This document shows positions 1-12,988 of a stretch of DNA of 64,000 nucleotides, in pieces. How positions within the stretch are numbered: the first letter of the stretch is position 1; each line of letters begins with the position of its first letter. A program made the position numbers and the translations under genes. The notes below the pieces were generated by a model, which had not been told where the DNA came from, did no database searches, and saw nothing but the letters and a program-made list of their open reading frames with translations. The stretch comes from Chelydra serpentina (Eukaryota > Chordata > Testudines > Chelydridae), in assembly GCA_037349315.1 (NCBI GenBank), contig JBAIAC010000161.1:42501-106500 (forward strand). Direction: 5' to 3'.

Positions 1-1202
1 CCTAACCCTAACCCTAAACCAAATCCTAGCACTAACCCTAACCCTAACCCTAACCCTAACCCTAACCCTACCTCTAACCCTAACACTAACCCTAACCCTA
101 ACCCTAACCATAACCCTATCCCTAACCCTAACTCTAACCGTAACCCTAACCCTAACCCTAACCTTAGCTCTAACCCTAACCCTAACCCTAACCCTAATCC
201 TAACCCTAATCCTAACCCTAACCCTAGCTCTAACCCTAACCCGAACCCTAACCCTAACCCTAGCTCTAACGCTAACCCTAACCCTAACCCTAGCTCTAAC
301 CCTAACCCTAACCCTAACCCTAGCTCTAACCCTAACCCTAACCCTAACCCTAACCCAAACCCTAACCCTAGCCCTAACCCTAACCCTAACCCTAAGCATA
401 ACCCTAACCCTAACCATAACCCTAACCGTAACCCTAGCTCTAACCCTAACCCGAACCCTAACCCTAACCCTAACCCTAACCCTAACCCTAACCCTAACCC
501 TAGCTGTAACCCTAACCCTAACCCTAACCCTAATCCTAACCCTAACCCTAGCTCTAACCCTAACCCTAACCCTAAACCTAACCCTAACCCTAACCCTAGC
601 TCTAACCCTAACCCTAACCCTAACCCTAACCCTAGCTCTAACACTAACACTAACCCTAACCCTAACCCTAACCCTAACTGTAACCCCTAACCCGAAGCCC
701 TAACCGTAACCCAAACCCTAACCCTAAATCTTACCCTAACGCGAACCCAAACTCAAACCTCTAATCCTAACCTTAAACATAACCCTAATCCAAATCACTA
801 ACCCTCACTACTAAACCTAACCCTAACCCAAACCCTAAACCTAACTTTTAACCCTATACGTAACCCTAACCCTAATCCAAACTCTAACGCGAACACAAAC
901 CCTAACACTAACCCTAACCCTAATCCTAACTCTAACGCAAACCCTAACCCTAACCCTAATCCAAACCCAAACGCGAACCCAAACCAAAACCTCTAACCCT
1001 AACCCTAACCCTAACGCGAACCCAAACCCAAACCTCTAACCCTAACCATAACCCTAACGCTAACCCTAACCGAAACCGAAACCCAAACCCAAAACCTAAC
1101 CCTAACCCTATCCCTAACCCAAACTCTAACCCTAACCCTAACATGAACACAAACCCTAACCCTAACCCTAGCCCTAACCCTAACCCTAACCCTAACCCTA
1201 AC
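1..1202. repeat. Degenerate telomeric (CCCTAA)n array, distal part
   Basis: Nearly every 6-7 bases reads CCCTAA or a one-base variant (CTCTAA, CCCAAA, CGCGAA, ACTAA). CCCTAA on the plus strand at the left side is the orientation expected of a left chromosome end. Perfect runs are short (a few tens of bases), so this is an aged or variant telomeric tract rather than pure terminal repeat. Long open frames exist on both strands but encode only alternating dipeptides (Leu-Thr, Val-Arg, Leu-Gly) and are artefacts of the hexamer period. Confidence 0.95.
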
Positions 1203-1654
1203 GGAGGTAAACAAAAATGATTAGGGGGCTGGAGCACATGACTTATGAGGAGAGGCTGAGGGAACTGGGATTGTTTAGCCTGCAGAAGAGAAGAGTGAGG
1301 GGGGATTTGATAGCTGCTTTCAACTACCTAAAAGGGGCTTCCAAAGAGGATGGATGTAGACTGTTCTCAGTGGTAGAAGATGACAGAACAAGGAGTAATG
1401 GTCTCAAGTTGCAGAGGGGGAGGTTTAGGTTGGATATTAGGAAACTCTTTTTCACTAGTAGGGTGGTGAAGCACTGGAATGGGTTACCTAGGGAGGTGGT
1501 GGAATCTCCTTCCTTAGAGGTTTTTAAGGTCAGGCTTGACAAAGCCCTGGATGGGATGATCTAGTTGGGGTTGGTCCTGCTTTGAGCAGGGGGTTGGACT
1601 AGATGACCTCCTGAGGTCCCTTCCAACCCTGAGATTCTATGATTCTATGATTCT
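1203..1654 (+). mobile_element. 5'-truncated CR1 LINE inserted in telomeric repeat
   Basis: About 450 bp match the 3' end of the full CR1 at 29081-33847 (reverse complement). The element begins inside ORF2 at GGAGGTAAACAAAAATG, runs through the 3' UTR and ends in the CR1 octamer tail (ATTCTATG repeated), which passes straight into CCCTAA repeats. Telomeric repeat flanks both sides. Its 5' end faces the chromosome end and its 3' end faces inward. Confidence 0.93.
1217..1564 (+). pseudogene. CR1 ORF2 C-terminal fragment
   Basis: This 115-codon frame matches the last part of CR1 ORF2 (about residues 833-949 of the intact copy), including the conserved [19 protein letters not shown] block and the terminal [14 protein letters not shown] motif. 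The stop is at the usual place. It lacks endonuclease and reverse transcriptase and cannot act alone. The apparent start Met is internal to ORF2 and only marks the truncation. A near-intact frame suggests a fairly young insertion. Confidence 0.9.
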
Positions 1655-3104
1655 AACCCTCACCCTAACCCTAACCCTAACCCTAGCTCTAACCCTAACC
1701 CTAACCCTAACCCTAGTTCTAACCCTAACCCTAACCCTAACCCTAACCCTAACCCTAACCCTAACCCTAACTCTAACCCTAACCCTAACACTAACCCTAG
1801 CTCTAACCCCAACCCTAACCCTAGCTCTAACCCTAAACCTAGCTCTAACCCTAACCCTAACCCTAACCCTAGCTCTAACCCTATCCCTAACCCTAACCCA
1901 AATCCTAGCACTAACCCTAACCCTAACCCTAACCCTAACCCTAACCCTACCTCTAACCCTAACACTAACCCTAACCCTAACCCTAACCATAACCCTATCC
2001 CTAACCCTAGCTCTAACCGTAACCCTAACCCTAACCCTAACCTTAGCTCTAACCCTAACCCTAACCCTAACCCTAATCCTAACCCTAATCCTAACCCTAA
2101 CCCTAGCTCTAACCCTAACCCGAACCCTAACCCTAACCCTAGCTCTAACGCTAACCCTAACCCTAACCCTAGCTCTAACCCTAACCCTAACCCTAACCCT
2201 AGCTCTAACCCTAACCCTAACCCTAACCCTAACCCTAACCCTAACCCTAACCCAAACCCTAACCCTAGCCCTAACCCTAACCCTAACCCTAACCCTAAGC
2301 ATAACCCTAACCCTAACCATAACCCTAACCGTAACCCTAGCTCTAACCCTAACCCGAACCCTAACCCTAGCTCTAACCCTAACCCGAACCCTAACCCTAA
2401 CCCTAACTCTAGCTCTAACCCTAACCCTAACCCTAATCCTAACCCTAACCCTAACCGTAACCCAAACCCTAACCCTAGCTCTAACCCTAACCCTAACCCT
2501 AACCCTAACCCTAGCTCTAACCCTAACCCTAACCCTAACCCTAACCCTAGCTCTAAAACTAACACTAACACTAACACTAACCCTAACCCTAACTGTAACC
2601 CCTAACCCGAAGCCCTAACCGTAACCCAAACCCTAACCCTAAATCTTACCCTAACGCGAACCCAAACTCAAACCTCTAATCCTAACCTTAAACCTAACCC
2701 TAATCCAAATCTCTAACCCTCACTACTAAACCTAACCCTAACCCAAATCCTAAACCTAACTTTTAACCCTATACGTAACCCTAACCCTAATCCAAACTCT
2801 AACGCGAACACAAACCCAAACCTCTAACCCTGACACTAACCCTAACCCTTACCCAAACCCTAACCATAACGCGAACACAAACCCTAACACTCACCCTAAC
2901 CCTAATCCTAACTCTAACGCAAACCCTAACCATAACCCTAATCCAAACGCAAACGCGAACCCAAACCAAAACCTCTAACCCTAACCCTAACCCTAACGCG
3001 AACCCAAACCCAAACCTCTAACCCTCACAGCTAACCATAACCCTAACCCTAACCGAAACCCAAACCCAAAACCTAACCCCAACCCTATCCCTAACCCTAT
3101 CCCT

Positions 3105-3990
3105 AACATGAACACAAACCCTAACCCTAAGCCTAACCCAAACCCAAACCTCTAACCCTAACCCCAACCCTAACCCTTTCCCAAACCCTAATCCTAACAC
3201 AAACACAAACCCAAACCTGTAACCTTAACCCTAACCCTTACCCAAACCCTAAACCTAATCCTAACCATAACCATAACCCTAACCCTAGCTCTAACCCTAA
3301 CCCTAACCCTAACCCTAACCCTAGCTCTAACACTAACCCTAACCCTAGCTCTAACCCTAACCCTAGCTCTAACCCTAACCCTAACCCAAACCCTAATCCT
3401 ACCTCTAACCCTAACCCTAACCCTAACTCTAACCCTAACCCTAACCCTAACCGTAACCCTAGCTCTAACCCTAACCCGAACCCTAACCCTAACCCTAGCT
3501 CTAACGCTAACCCTAACCCTAACCCTAACCCTAGCTCTAACCCTAACCCTAACCCTAACCCTAGCTCTAACCCTAACACTAACCCTAACCCTAACCCAAA
3601 CCCTAACCCTAGCTCTAAACCTAACCCTAACCCTAACCCTAACCCTAACCCTAACCCTAACCCTAACTCTAACCCTAACCCTAACCCTAACCCTAACCCT
3701 AACCCTAGCTCTCACCCTAACCCTATCCCTAACCCTAACCCTAACCCTAACTCTAGCTCTAACCCTAACCCGAACCCTAACCTTAACCCTAACTCTAGCT
3801 CTAACCCTATCCCTAACATGAACACAAACCCTAACCCTAAGCCTAACCCAAACCCAATCCTCTAACCCTAACCCCAACCCTAACCCTTTCCCAAACCCTA
3901 ATCCTAACACAAACACAAACACAAACCTGTAACCTTTACCCTAACCCTTACCCAAACCCTAAACCTAATCCTAACCATAACCATAACGCG
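3105..3990. repeat. Tandem duplication in telomeric array (about 711 bp offset)
   Basis: The string of variants starting AACATGAACACAAACCC at 3105 recurs at 3817, and AAACCTAATCCTAACC near 3250 recurs near 3960. Offset and order are conserved over at least 140 bp, indicating a block duplication. Confidence 0.75.
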
Positions 3991-4477
3991 AATCTGAAAC
4001 CTCTATTGCTCACCCCTAACTCTAAACCTAACCCTAACCCTAAACCTAACCATAACTCAAACCCAAACCCAAACCTTGAACCCTAACCCTATCCCTGACT
4101 AAAACCCCAAAGGCTAAACCTAACCCTAACCCTAACCCAAACCCTAACCATAACCCTAATCTAATCACTAACGCGAAACCCAAACTAAACATCTAACCCT
4201 AACCAAAACCTTAACCCTAACCCAAACGCGAACCAAAACACAAACCTCTAACCCTAACCCTAACTGTAACCATAACCCTAACCCCAAACACTAACCCTAA
4301 CCCAAACCCTAACCCTAACGCGAACCCAAACTTCTAACCCTAACCATAACCCTAACCATAACCCAAACCGCTAACCCTCACCCCTAACCCTAACCCTACA
4401 CCTACACCTAATGCACACACTACCACGAACCCAAACGCAAACCTCTAACCCTAAGACTAACCCTAACCCAAAATATA

Positions 4478-6800
4478 ACACCAACTCTAACCCTAACCCA
4501 AACCCAAACCCAAACCCTAACCCTAACCCTAACGCGAACATAAACCCAAAACAATATCCCTAACACTAACCCTAACCCCAACTCTACCCCTAACCATAAC
4601 CCAAACCCTAACCCTAACGCTAACACAAACCCTAACACTATCCCTAACCCTAATGCACACGCAAACACAAACTTCTATCCCTAACCCTAACGCAAACTTT
4701 AATCCAAACGCTAACGCGAACCCAAACCCAAACATCTAACCCTAACCCTAACTCTAACCCTAACGCGAACCCAAATTCAAATCTCAACCCCTAATCGTTA
4801 CCCTAACCCTATCCCTAACCCAAACCCTAACTGTAACTCTAACCCTAACCTTAACCCCTAACCCCAAACCCTAATCCTATCCCAAACTATAACCCTAACA
4901 CTAAGGCGAACCCAAACCCTAACTTCTAATCCTAACCGTAACTCTAACCTTAACACAAACACAAACCCAAACCCTAAACCTAACCCTAACCCAAGCACTA
5001 ACCCTAACTCTAACCCTAACGGAAACACAAGCCCTAACCCTAACCCTACTCCAACCCTAACGCGAGACCAAACCCAAACCTCTAACCGTAACCTTAACCC
5101 TAACCCTAACCCTAGGCCAAACCCTAAGCCTAACCCTAACGCGAATGCAAACCCAAACCTCTAACCCTAACCCTAACCCTTATCCTAACCCAAACCCTAA
5201 CCCTAACCCTAACCTACAACCCGAACCCTAACCCAAACCCTAAACCTAAACCTAACGCGAACCCAAACCCAAACCTCTAACCCTAACCCAAACCCAAACC
5301 CAAACCCTAACCCTAACCCTAACGCGAACATAAACCCAAAACAATATCCCTAACACTAACCCTAACCCCAACTCTACCCCTAACCATAACCCAAACCCTA
5401 ACCCTAACGCTAACACAAACCCTAACACTATCCCTAACCCTAATGCACACGCAAACACAAACTTCTATCCCTAACCCTAACGCAAACTTTAATCCAAACG
5501 CTAACGCGAACCCAAACTTCTAACCCTAACCCTAACTCTAACCCTAACGCGAACCCAAATTCAAATCTCAACCCCTAATCGTTACCCTAACCCTATCCCT
5601 AACCCAAACCCTAACTGTAACTCTAACCCTAACCTTAAACCCTAACCCCAAACCCTAATCCTATCCCAAACTATAACCCTAACACTAAGGCGAACCCAAA
5701 CCCTAACTTCTAATCCTAACCGTAACTCTAACCTTAACACAAACACCAACCCAAACCCAAACCCTAACCCTAACCCTAACCCAAGCACTAACCCTAACTC
5801 TAACCCTAACGGAAACACAAGCCCTAACCCTAACCCTACTCCAACCCTAACGCGAGACCAAACCCAAACCTCTAACCGTAACCTTAACCCTAACCCTAAC
5901 CCTAACCCTAGGCCAAACCCTAAGCCTAACGCTAACGCGAATGCAAACCCAAACCTCTAACCCTAACCCTAACCCTTATCCTAACCCAAACCCTAACCCT
6001 AACCCTAACCTACAACCCGAACCCTAACCCAAACCCTAAACCTAAACCTAACGCGAACCCAAACCCAAACCTCTAACCCTAACCCAAACCCAAACCCAAA
6101 CCCAAACCCTAACCCTAACCCTAACCCTAACGCGAACATAAACCCAAAACAATATCCCTAACACTAACCCTAACCCCAACTCTACCCCTAACCATAACCC
6201 AAACCCTAACCCTAACGCTAACACAAACCCTAACACTCTCCCTAACCCTAATGCACACGCAAACACAAACCTCTAACCCTAACCCTAACGCAAACTCTAA
6301 TCCAAACGCTAACGCGAACCCAAACCCAAACTTCTAACCCTAACCCTAACCCTAACGCGAACCCAAACGCAAATCTCAACCCCTAATCGTTTCCCTAACC
6401 CTATCCCTAACCCAAACCCTAACTGTAACTCTAACCCTAACGTTAACCCCTAACCCCAAACCCTAATCGTAACCCAAACCATAACCCTAACACTAAGGCG
6501 AACCCAAACCCTAACTTCAAACCTAACCGTAACCCTAACCTTAACACAAACACAAACCCAAACCCTAAACCTAACCCTAACCCAAGCACTAACCCTAACC
6601 CTAACGCGAACACAAGCCCTAACCCTAACCCTACCCCAACCCTAACGCGAGACCAAACCCAAACCTCTAACCGTAACCTTAACCCTAACCCTAACCCTAG
6701 GCCAAACCCTAAGCCTAACGCTAACGCGAACGCAAACCCAAACCTCTAACCCTAACCCTAACCCTTATCCTAACCCAAACCATAACCCTAACCCTAACCT
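4478..6800. repeat. Three-copy higher-order repeat, about 0.8 kb unit
   Basis: The landmark GCGAACATAAACCCAAAAC occurs at about 4533, 5322 and 6132, giving unit lengths near 790 and 810 bp. Flanking variants (AATGCACACGCAAACAC, CTAAGGCGAACCCAAAC, CAAGCACTAACCC) follow in the same order in each copy. The third copy decays near 6800. Confidence 0.85.
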
Positions 6801-8486
6801 ACAACCCTAACACTAACCCTAACTCTAACCCTAATCCCAACCAACATCCTAACCCTAACCCTAACGCAAACCCAAACCCAAACCTGTAGCACTCACCCCT
6901 AACCCTAACCCTAAGGCGAACAAAACCCAAACCTCTAACTGTAACCCTAACCCTAACCCTAACCCAAACCTTAACTTTAACCCTAACCCTACCCCTAACC
7001 CCAAACCCTAACCCTAATCCTAACCAAAACCTCTGACCCTAACCCTAACACTAATCCAAACCTCTAACCCTCACCCCTAACCCGAACCCTTACCCAAACC
7101 CAAACCCAAACCCTAACCCTAATCCAAACATTAACTCGAACCCAAACCCAAACCCAAAACTCTAACCCTAACCCTAACCCAAACCCTAAAACTAACCCTA
7201 ACCCAAACCCTGAACCTAACCCTAAGCCTAACCCTAACCCTAACCCTACCCCTCACACTAACCCTAGCCCTAACGCAAACCAAAACCCAAACCTATAACC
7301 CTAACCCTAAACCTTACCCAAGCCCTAACCCTAACACTAACCCAAACCCTAAATCTAACCCTAACACTAACCCTTAACCTATACCTAACGCGAACCCAAA
7401 CCAAAACCTCTAACCCTAACCCCAACTATAACCCTTTCCCAAACCCCAACTCTAACCCTAACACAAACCCAAACCCAAACCTCTAACCCTAACCCTAACC
7501 CTAAACCTAACCCTAAGCCTAACCTTAACACTAACCCTAGCCCAAACACAAAGCAAAACCCAAACCTATAACCCTAAACCTAACACTTACCCAAACCCAA
7601 TCCCTAACCCTAACCATAACCATCCCGCGAACCAAAACCTAAACCTCTAGCGCTCACCCATAACTCTAACCCTAACCCTAACCCTAACATGAACCCAAAC
7701 CCAAACCTCTAACCCTCACCCCTAACCCTAACCCCTAAACCTATCCCTAACCCTAACCCAAACCCTAACCCTAATGCAAACACTAACGTGAACCCAAACC
7801 TCTAACCCTAACCCTAACCTAAAGCTAAACCTAACCCTAACCCTCACGCTAAGCCTAACCAAAAACCATAACCCTAACCTAAACCTAATCCTAACCCTTA
7901 CCCAAACCCTAAACCTAACCCTAACCCTAAACCTAATCCAAACACTAACCCCAACCCTAAGCCTAACCCAAACCCTAAACCTAACCCTAACGCGAACCCA
8001 AATCCAAACCTATAACCCTAACACTAATCCAAACCCTAACCCTAACCCAAACCCTAACCCTAACGCGAACCCAAACCAAAACCTCTAGCCCTCACCCCTA
8101 ACCCTAACACTATCTTGAACCCAAACCCAAACCCAAACCTCTAACCCGCACCCCTAACCCTAAACCTAATCCTAACCCTAACGCGAACCCAAACCCTTAC
8201 CTCTAACCCTAACCCTAACCATGACCCTAACCATAACCCAAACCCTAACTGTAACCCTAACCCTAACACTAACCCCTAACCCCAAACCCTGACCCTAACC
8301 CAAACCCAAACCTCTAACCCTCACCCCTAACACTAACCCAAACCCAAACCCTAACCCAAACCCAAACCGTTAAACCTATCCCTAACCCTAAACCTAATCC
8401 AAACACTAACGCGAACCCAAACCCAAACCTCTATCCCTAACCCTAAACCCAACACTAACCCAAACCCTAACCCTTACCCAAACCCC

Positions 8487-9122
8487 TAAAGTAGTATAAG
8501 GGCCCTACCCAGAGATGGCGATAACTCTGTGTCCTCAAGACCTGCTGAGAGCCACATAGGCCCCGTTTTTGCCCCCTCAAAAGTGTCCCCCTTGGCCTCA
8601 GTGGTTTCAGCTGAGACCCGAAGCGTGCGCTGGATGTGACTCGGAAACCCATCTCCCAGCACCCATGCCGGAGGCTCAGGCTTAATCCTCGAGGCCGAGC
8701 GCAGTGCAGCTCCCAAAGCGACCGGCACACACAACCCTGCAGCAGCAGCTCCCAGGTGGGCAGGGCCAGGGGGTCTCCGTGCACTGCTGCCTGCAGACGC
8801 TGCCCCCACAGCTCCCATTGCCCACGTTTCCTGGCCAATGGGAGCTGCAGAGTTGGTACTCGGGATAGGGGCAGCGCATGGAGACACCCCCCAAGGGGCT
8901 GCTGGGGCTTGCCGGCCACGTCTAGGATCGGCACGGAGGGAGGGAGGCCGAGAGGGCAGGGAGCCACCCTACTGCTGCTGGCACGTCTCTGCGCACCCAT
9001 TGGTGGGAGGGGAGCAGAGGCCTCCATGCGCTGCTGGGGTGGGGGCAGGGCACAGAGCTGCTGCCTCCCCCACCCCCTCCCACCCCGGTCAGGGGCACGC
9101 ACAGATGTGCCAGCAGAAAGTT
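8487..9122 (-). repeat. GC-rich flank unit of a tRNA-Asn locus (inverted copy of 17395-18010)
   Basis: The reverse complement matches 17395-18010 closely, including the segment with AGCTGCACTGCGCTCGGCC. At 8490-8520 only the last bases of a tRNA-Asn acceptor/T arm remain, so the unit is truncated at the telomeric junction. A third, shorter copy of the same GC-rich repeat is at 26565-26700. No coding capacity is credible; open frames arise from high GC. Confidence 0.75.
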
Positions 9123-9207
9123 CATAGAATCATAGAATCTCAGGGTTGGAAGGGACCTCAGGAGGTCATCTAGTCCAACCCCCTGCTCAAAGCAGGACCA
9201 ACCCCAA

Positions 9208-11927
9208 CTAGATCATCCCATCCAAGGCTTTGTCAAGCCTGACCTTTACTCCTTGTTCTGTCATCTTCTACCACTGAGAACAGTCTAGATCCAGCCTCTT
9301 TGGAACCCCCTTTTAGGGAGTTGAAAGCAGCTATCAAATCCCCCCTCACTCTTCTCTTCTGCAGGCTAAACAATCCCAGTTCCCTCAGCCTCTCCTCATA
9401 AGTCATGTGCTCCAGCCCCCTAATCATTTTTGTTGCCCTCCGTTGGACACTTTCCAATTTATCCACATCCTTCTTGTAGTGTGGGGCCCAAAACTGGACA
9501 CAGTACTCCAAATGAGGCCTCACCAGTGCCGAATAGAAGGGAATAATCACGTCCCTCGATCTGCTGGAAATGCCCCAACTTATACAGCCCAAAATGCCGT
9601 TAGCCTTCTTGGCAACAAGGGCACACTGTTGACTCATATTCACCTTTTCGTCCACTGTAACCCCTAGGTACTTTTCTGCAGAACTGCTGCCCAGCCATTC
9701 GGTCCCTAGTCAGTAGCAGTGCAAGGGATTCTTCAGTGCTAAGTGCAGGACTCTGCACTTGTCCTTGTTGAACCTCATCAGATTTATTTTGGCCCAATCC
9801 TCTAATTTGTCTAGGTCCCTCTGTATCCTGTCCCTACCCTCCAGCGTATCAAGCACTCCTCCCAGGTTAGTGTCATCTGCAAACTTGCTAAGGGTGCAGT
9901 CCACACCATCCTCCAGGTCGTTGACGAAGATATTGAACAAAACCAGCCCCAGCACCGACCCTTGGGGCACTCCACTTGATACCGGCTGCCAACTAGACAT
10001 GGAGCCATTGATCACTACCCGTTGAGAACGACCATCCAGCCAGTTTTCTATCCACCTTACCGTCCATTCATCCAGCCCATACTTCTTTAACTTGCTGGCA
10101 AGAACACTGTGGGAGACTGTATCAAAAGCTTTGCTAAAGTCAAGAAATAGCACATCCACTGCTTTCCCCTCATCCACAGAGCCAGTTATCTCATCCTAGA
10201 AGGCAATTAGGTTAGTCAGGCATGACTTGCCCTTGGTGAATCCATGCTGACTGTTCCTGATCACTTTCCCCTCCTTTAAGTGGTTCAGAATTGATTCCTT
10301 GAGGACCTGTTCCATGATTTTTCCAGGGACTGAGGTGAGACTGACTGGCCTGTAGTTCCCCGGATCTTCCTTCTTCCCTTTTTTAAAGATGGGCACTACA
10401 TTAGCTTTTTTCCAGTCATCCGGGACCTCCCCCGATTGCCATGATTTGTCAAAGATAATGGCCAATGGCTCTGCAATCACATCGGCCAACTCCTTTAGCA
10501 CCCTCGGATGCAGTGCATCCGGCCCCATGGACTTGTGTTCGTCCAGCTTTTCTAAATAGTCCCGAACTACTTCTTTCTCCACAGAGGGCTGGTCACCTCC
10601 TCCCCATACCGTGCTGCGGAGTGCAGCCGCCTGGGAGCTGACCTTGTCTGTGAAGACAGAGGCAAAAAAAGCATTGAGTACACTAGCTTTCTCCACATCC
10701 TCTGTCACTAGGTTCCCTCCCTCATTCAGCAAGGGACCCACACTTCCTTGACTTTCTTCTTGTTGCTCACATACCTCAAGAAACCCTTCTTGTTACTCCT
10801 AACATCTCTGGCTAGCTGCAACTCCAAGTGTGATTTGGCCTTCCTAATTTCACTCCTGCATGCCTGAACAATATTTTTATACTCCTCCCTGGTCATTTGT
10901 CCAATCTTCCACTTCTTGTAAGCTGCTTTTTTGTTTAAGATGAGCAAGGATTTCACTGTTAAGCCAAGCTGGTCGCCTGCCATATTTACTTTTCTTTCTA
11001 CACATCGGGATGGTTTGTTCCTGCAACCTCAATAAGGATTCTTTAAAATACAGCCAGCTTTCCTCGACTCCTTTCCCCCCTCATGTTATTCTCCCAGGGG
11101 ACCTTGCCCATCAGTTCCCTGAGGGAGTCAAAGTCTGCTTTTCTGAAGTCCAGGCTCTGTATTCTACAGCTCTCCTTTCATCCTTGTGTCAGGATCCTGA
11201 ACTCGACCATCTCATGGTCACTGCCTCCCAGGTTCCCATTCACTATTGCTTCCTCTACTATTTCTTCCCTGTTTGTGAGCAGCAGGTCAAGAAGAGCTTT
11301 TCCCCTAGTTGGTTCCTCCAGCACTTGCACCAGGAAATTGTCCCCTACACTTTCCAAAAACTTCCTGGATTGTCTGTGGACCGCTGTATTGCTCTCCCAG
11401 CAGATGTCGGGGTGATTAAAGTCACCCATGAGAACCAGGGCCTGTGATCTAGTAACTTCTGTTAGTTGCTGGAAGAAAGCCTCGTCCACCTCATCCCCCT
11501 GGTCTGGTGGTCTGTAGCAGACTCCCACCACGACATTACCCTTGTTGCTCACACTTCTCAATTTAATCCAGAGACTCTCAGGTTTTTCTGCAGTTTCATA
11601 CTGGAGCTCTGAGCAGTCATACTGCTCTCTTACATACAACACAACGCCCCCACCTTTTCTGCCTTGCCTATCCTTCCTGAACAGTTTATATCCATCCATG
11701 ACAGTACTCCAATCATGTGAGTTATCCCACCAAGTCTCTGTTATTCCAATTACGTCATAATTCCTTGACTGTGCCAGGACTTCCAGTTCTCCCTGCTTGT
11801 TCCCCAGGCTTCTTGCATTTGTGTATAGACATTTAAGATAACTCACCGATTGTCCTGCTGTCCCAGTATGGGGCAGGAGCCCTCCCCTCTTGCACTCACC
11901 TACTTGTGCTTCCTCCCGGTATCCCAC
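9208..11927 (-). pseudogene. CR1 ORF2 (endonuclease-reverse transcriptase), inactivated
   Basis: Blocks in order match CR1 ORF2: an AP-like endonuclease ([30 protein letters not shown]), reverse transcriptase ([25 protein letters not shown]) and the C-terminal region. The frame is interrupted by a stop after RILTQG near 11178 (AGA to TGA) and by later frame breaks near 10726 and 10196. An internal deletion near 9245 removes much of the C-terminus. The normal stop position survives at 9208-9210. It keeps the standard S-D-H triplet of the endonuclease, unlike the open copy at 29174. Confidence 0.93.
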
Positions 11928-12099
11928 TTCCCCATTTACCTCGGGGCTTTGGTCTCCTTCCCCCAGTGAACCTAGTTTAAAGCCCTCCTCACTAGGTTGG
12001 CCAGCCTGCTTCCAAAGATGCTCTTCCCTCTCTTCGTCAGGTGGAGCCCATCTCTGCCTAGCACTCCTTCTTCTTGGAACACCATCCCATGGTCAAAGA

Positions 12100-12988
12100 A
12101 TCCAAACCCTTCTCTCCGACACTATCTGCATAGCCATTCGTTGACTTCCACGATTCGATGGTCTCTACCCCGGCCTTTTCTTGCCACAGGGAGAATGGAC
12201 GAGAACACCACTTGCGCCTCAAATGCCTTTATCCTTCTTCCCAGAGCCACGTAGTCTGCAGTAATACGCTCAAGGTCATTCTTGGCAGTATCATTGGTGC
12301 CCACGTGGAGAAGCAGGAAGGGGTAGTGATCTGAGGGCTTGATGAGTCTCGGCAGTCTCTCCATCACATCACGAATCCTAGCCCCTGGCAAGCAGCACAC
12401 CTCTCAGTTTTCCCAGTCAGGGCGGCAGATAGATGACTCAGTCCCCCAGAGGAGAGAGTCCCCGACCACCACCACCCTCCTCCTCCTCTTGGGAGTGGTG
12501 GTCGTGGAACCCCCATCCCTAGGACTGTGCATCTCATGCCTTCCAATCAGTGGAGTCTCCTTATGCTCTGTTCCCTCAGATGTATCATTCACTCCACTCT
12601 CTGCACTAGTACCTGTGGAGAGAACATGAAAACGGTTGCTCATCTGAATATGTGTTTCTTGTACATGGACTTGTCTCATACTCTTTCCTCTTCTGGAAGT
12701 CACATGCCGCCAACTATCCTCACTGGCCTTCTGTCCCCGCTGCGGAGCCTGCTCTGAATCCTCAGAACACTGTGCCCGCTGAAGCCTATCCTGACGTCTA
12801 TCCAGGAACTCATCATTTTCTTTTATGGAACGCAGGGTTGATACTCGTTTCTCCAGACCTTGAATCTTCTCCTCCAATATGGAGATCAGCTTGCACTTTC
12901 TACAGACAAAGTCGCTTCTTTCCTGTGGAAGAAAGACAAACATGGCACATCCTGTGCAGGTCACGACAGCGGATCGCTCAGCATCCAT
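12100..12988 (-). pseudogene. CR1 ORF1 (zinc finger plus GDSL esterase), inactivated
   Basis: The N-terminus carries two Cys pairs (C-x2-C near residues 11-14 and 29-32) followed by a charged, probably coiled-coil segment, then the esterase block GDSLLWG. A stop at 12404-12406 replaces an Arg codon (CGA to TGA, a CpG transition), and another near 12122 replaces Trp. The esterase GTNDT block survives between them. The layout is that of the intact ORF1 at 32068-33084. Confidence 0.9.

Larger units (their letters stand above)
21..3125. repeat. Tandem duplication inside the telomeric array (about 1.9 kb offset)
   Basis: The variant-repeat order from 21 to about 1165 recurs from 1900 to about 3125. 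Rare landmarks such as AAATCCTAGC (21 and 1900) and CCCGAAGCCC (691 and 2606) keep their order, with the offset drifting from 1879 to 1915. Shared rare variants mean block duplication, not independent telomerase errors. The CR1 at 1203 lies just past the end of the first copy and is absent at the matching place in the second. Confidence 0.85.
1655..8486. repeat. Degenerate telomeric array, proximal part
   Basis: CCCTAA-type repeats continue for 6.8 kb and become more divergent inward. From about 2780 on, a recurring variant cassette appears, GCGAACCCAAACCC followed by AAACCTCTAACC. The array ends near 8486, where unrelated GC-rich sequence starts. No gene is credible inside; open frames encode only dipeptide-like repeats. 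Confidence 0.93.

Noticed and set aside
1637..2618. Long open frames in the telomeric array (Leu-Thr, Val-Arg or Leu-Gly repeats, up to 323 codons)
   Set aside because: A 6-base period has no stop in several frames, so long dipeptide frames appear automatically. No start context, motif or composition suggests a protein.
1..8486. CRISPR-like array
   Set aside because: Repeats are contiguous hexamers without unique spacers and the DNA is clearly vertebrate telomeric.
8467..9173. Several overlapping GC-rich frames on both strands
   Set aside because: The same DNA recurs inverted at 17395-18010, frames are not conserved between copies, and composition is high-GC random.
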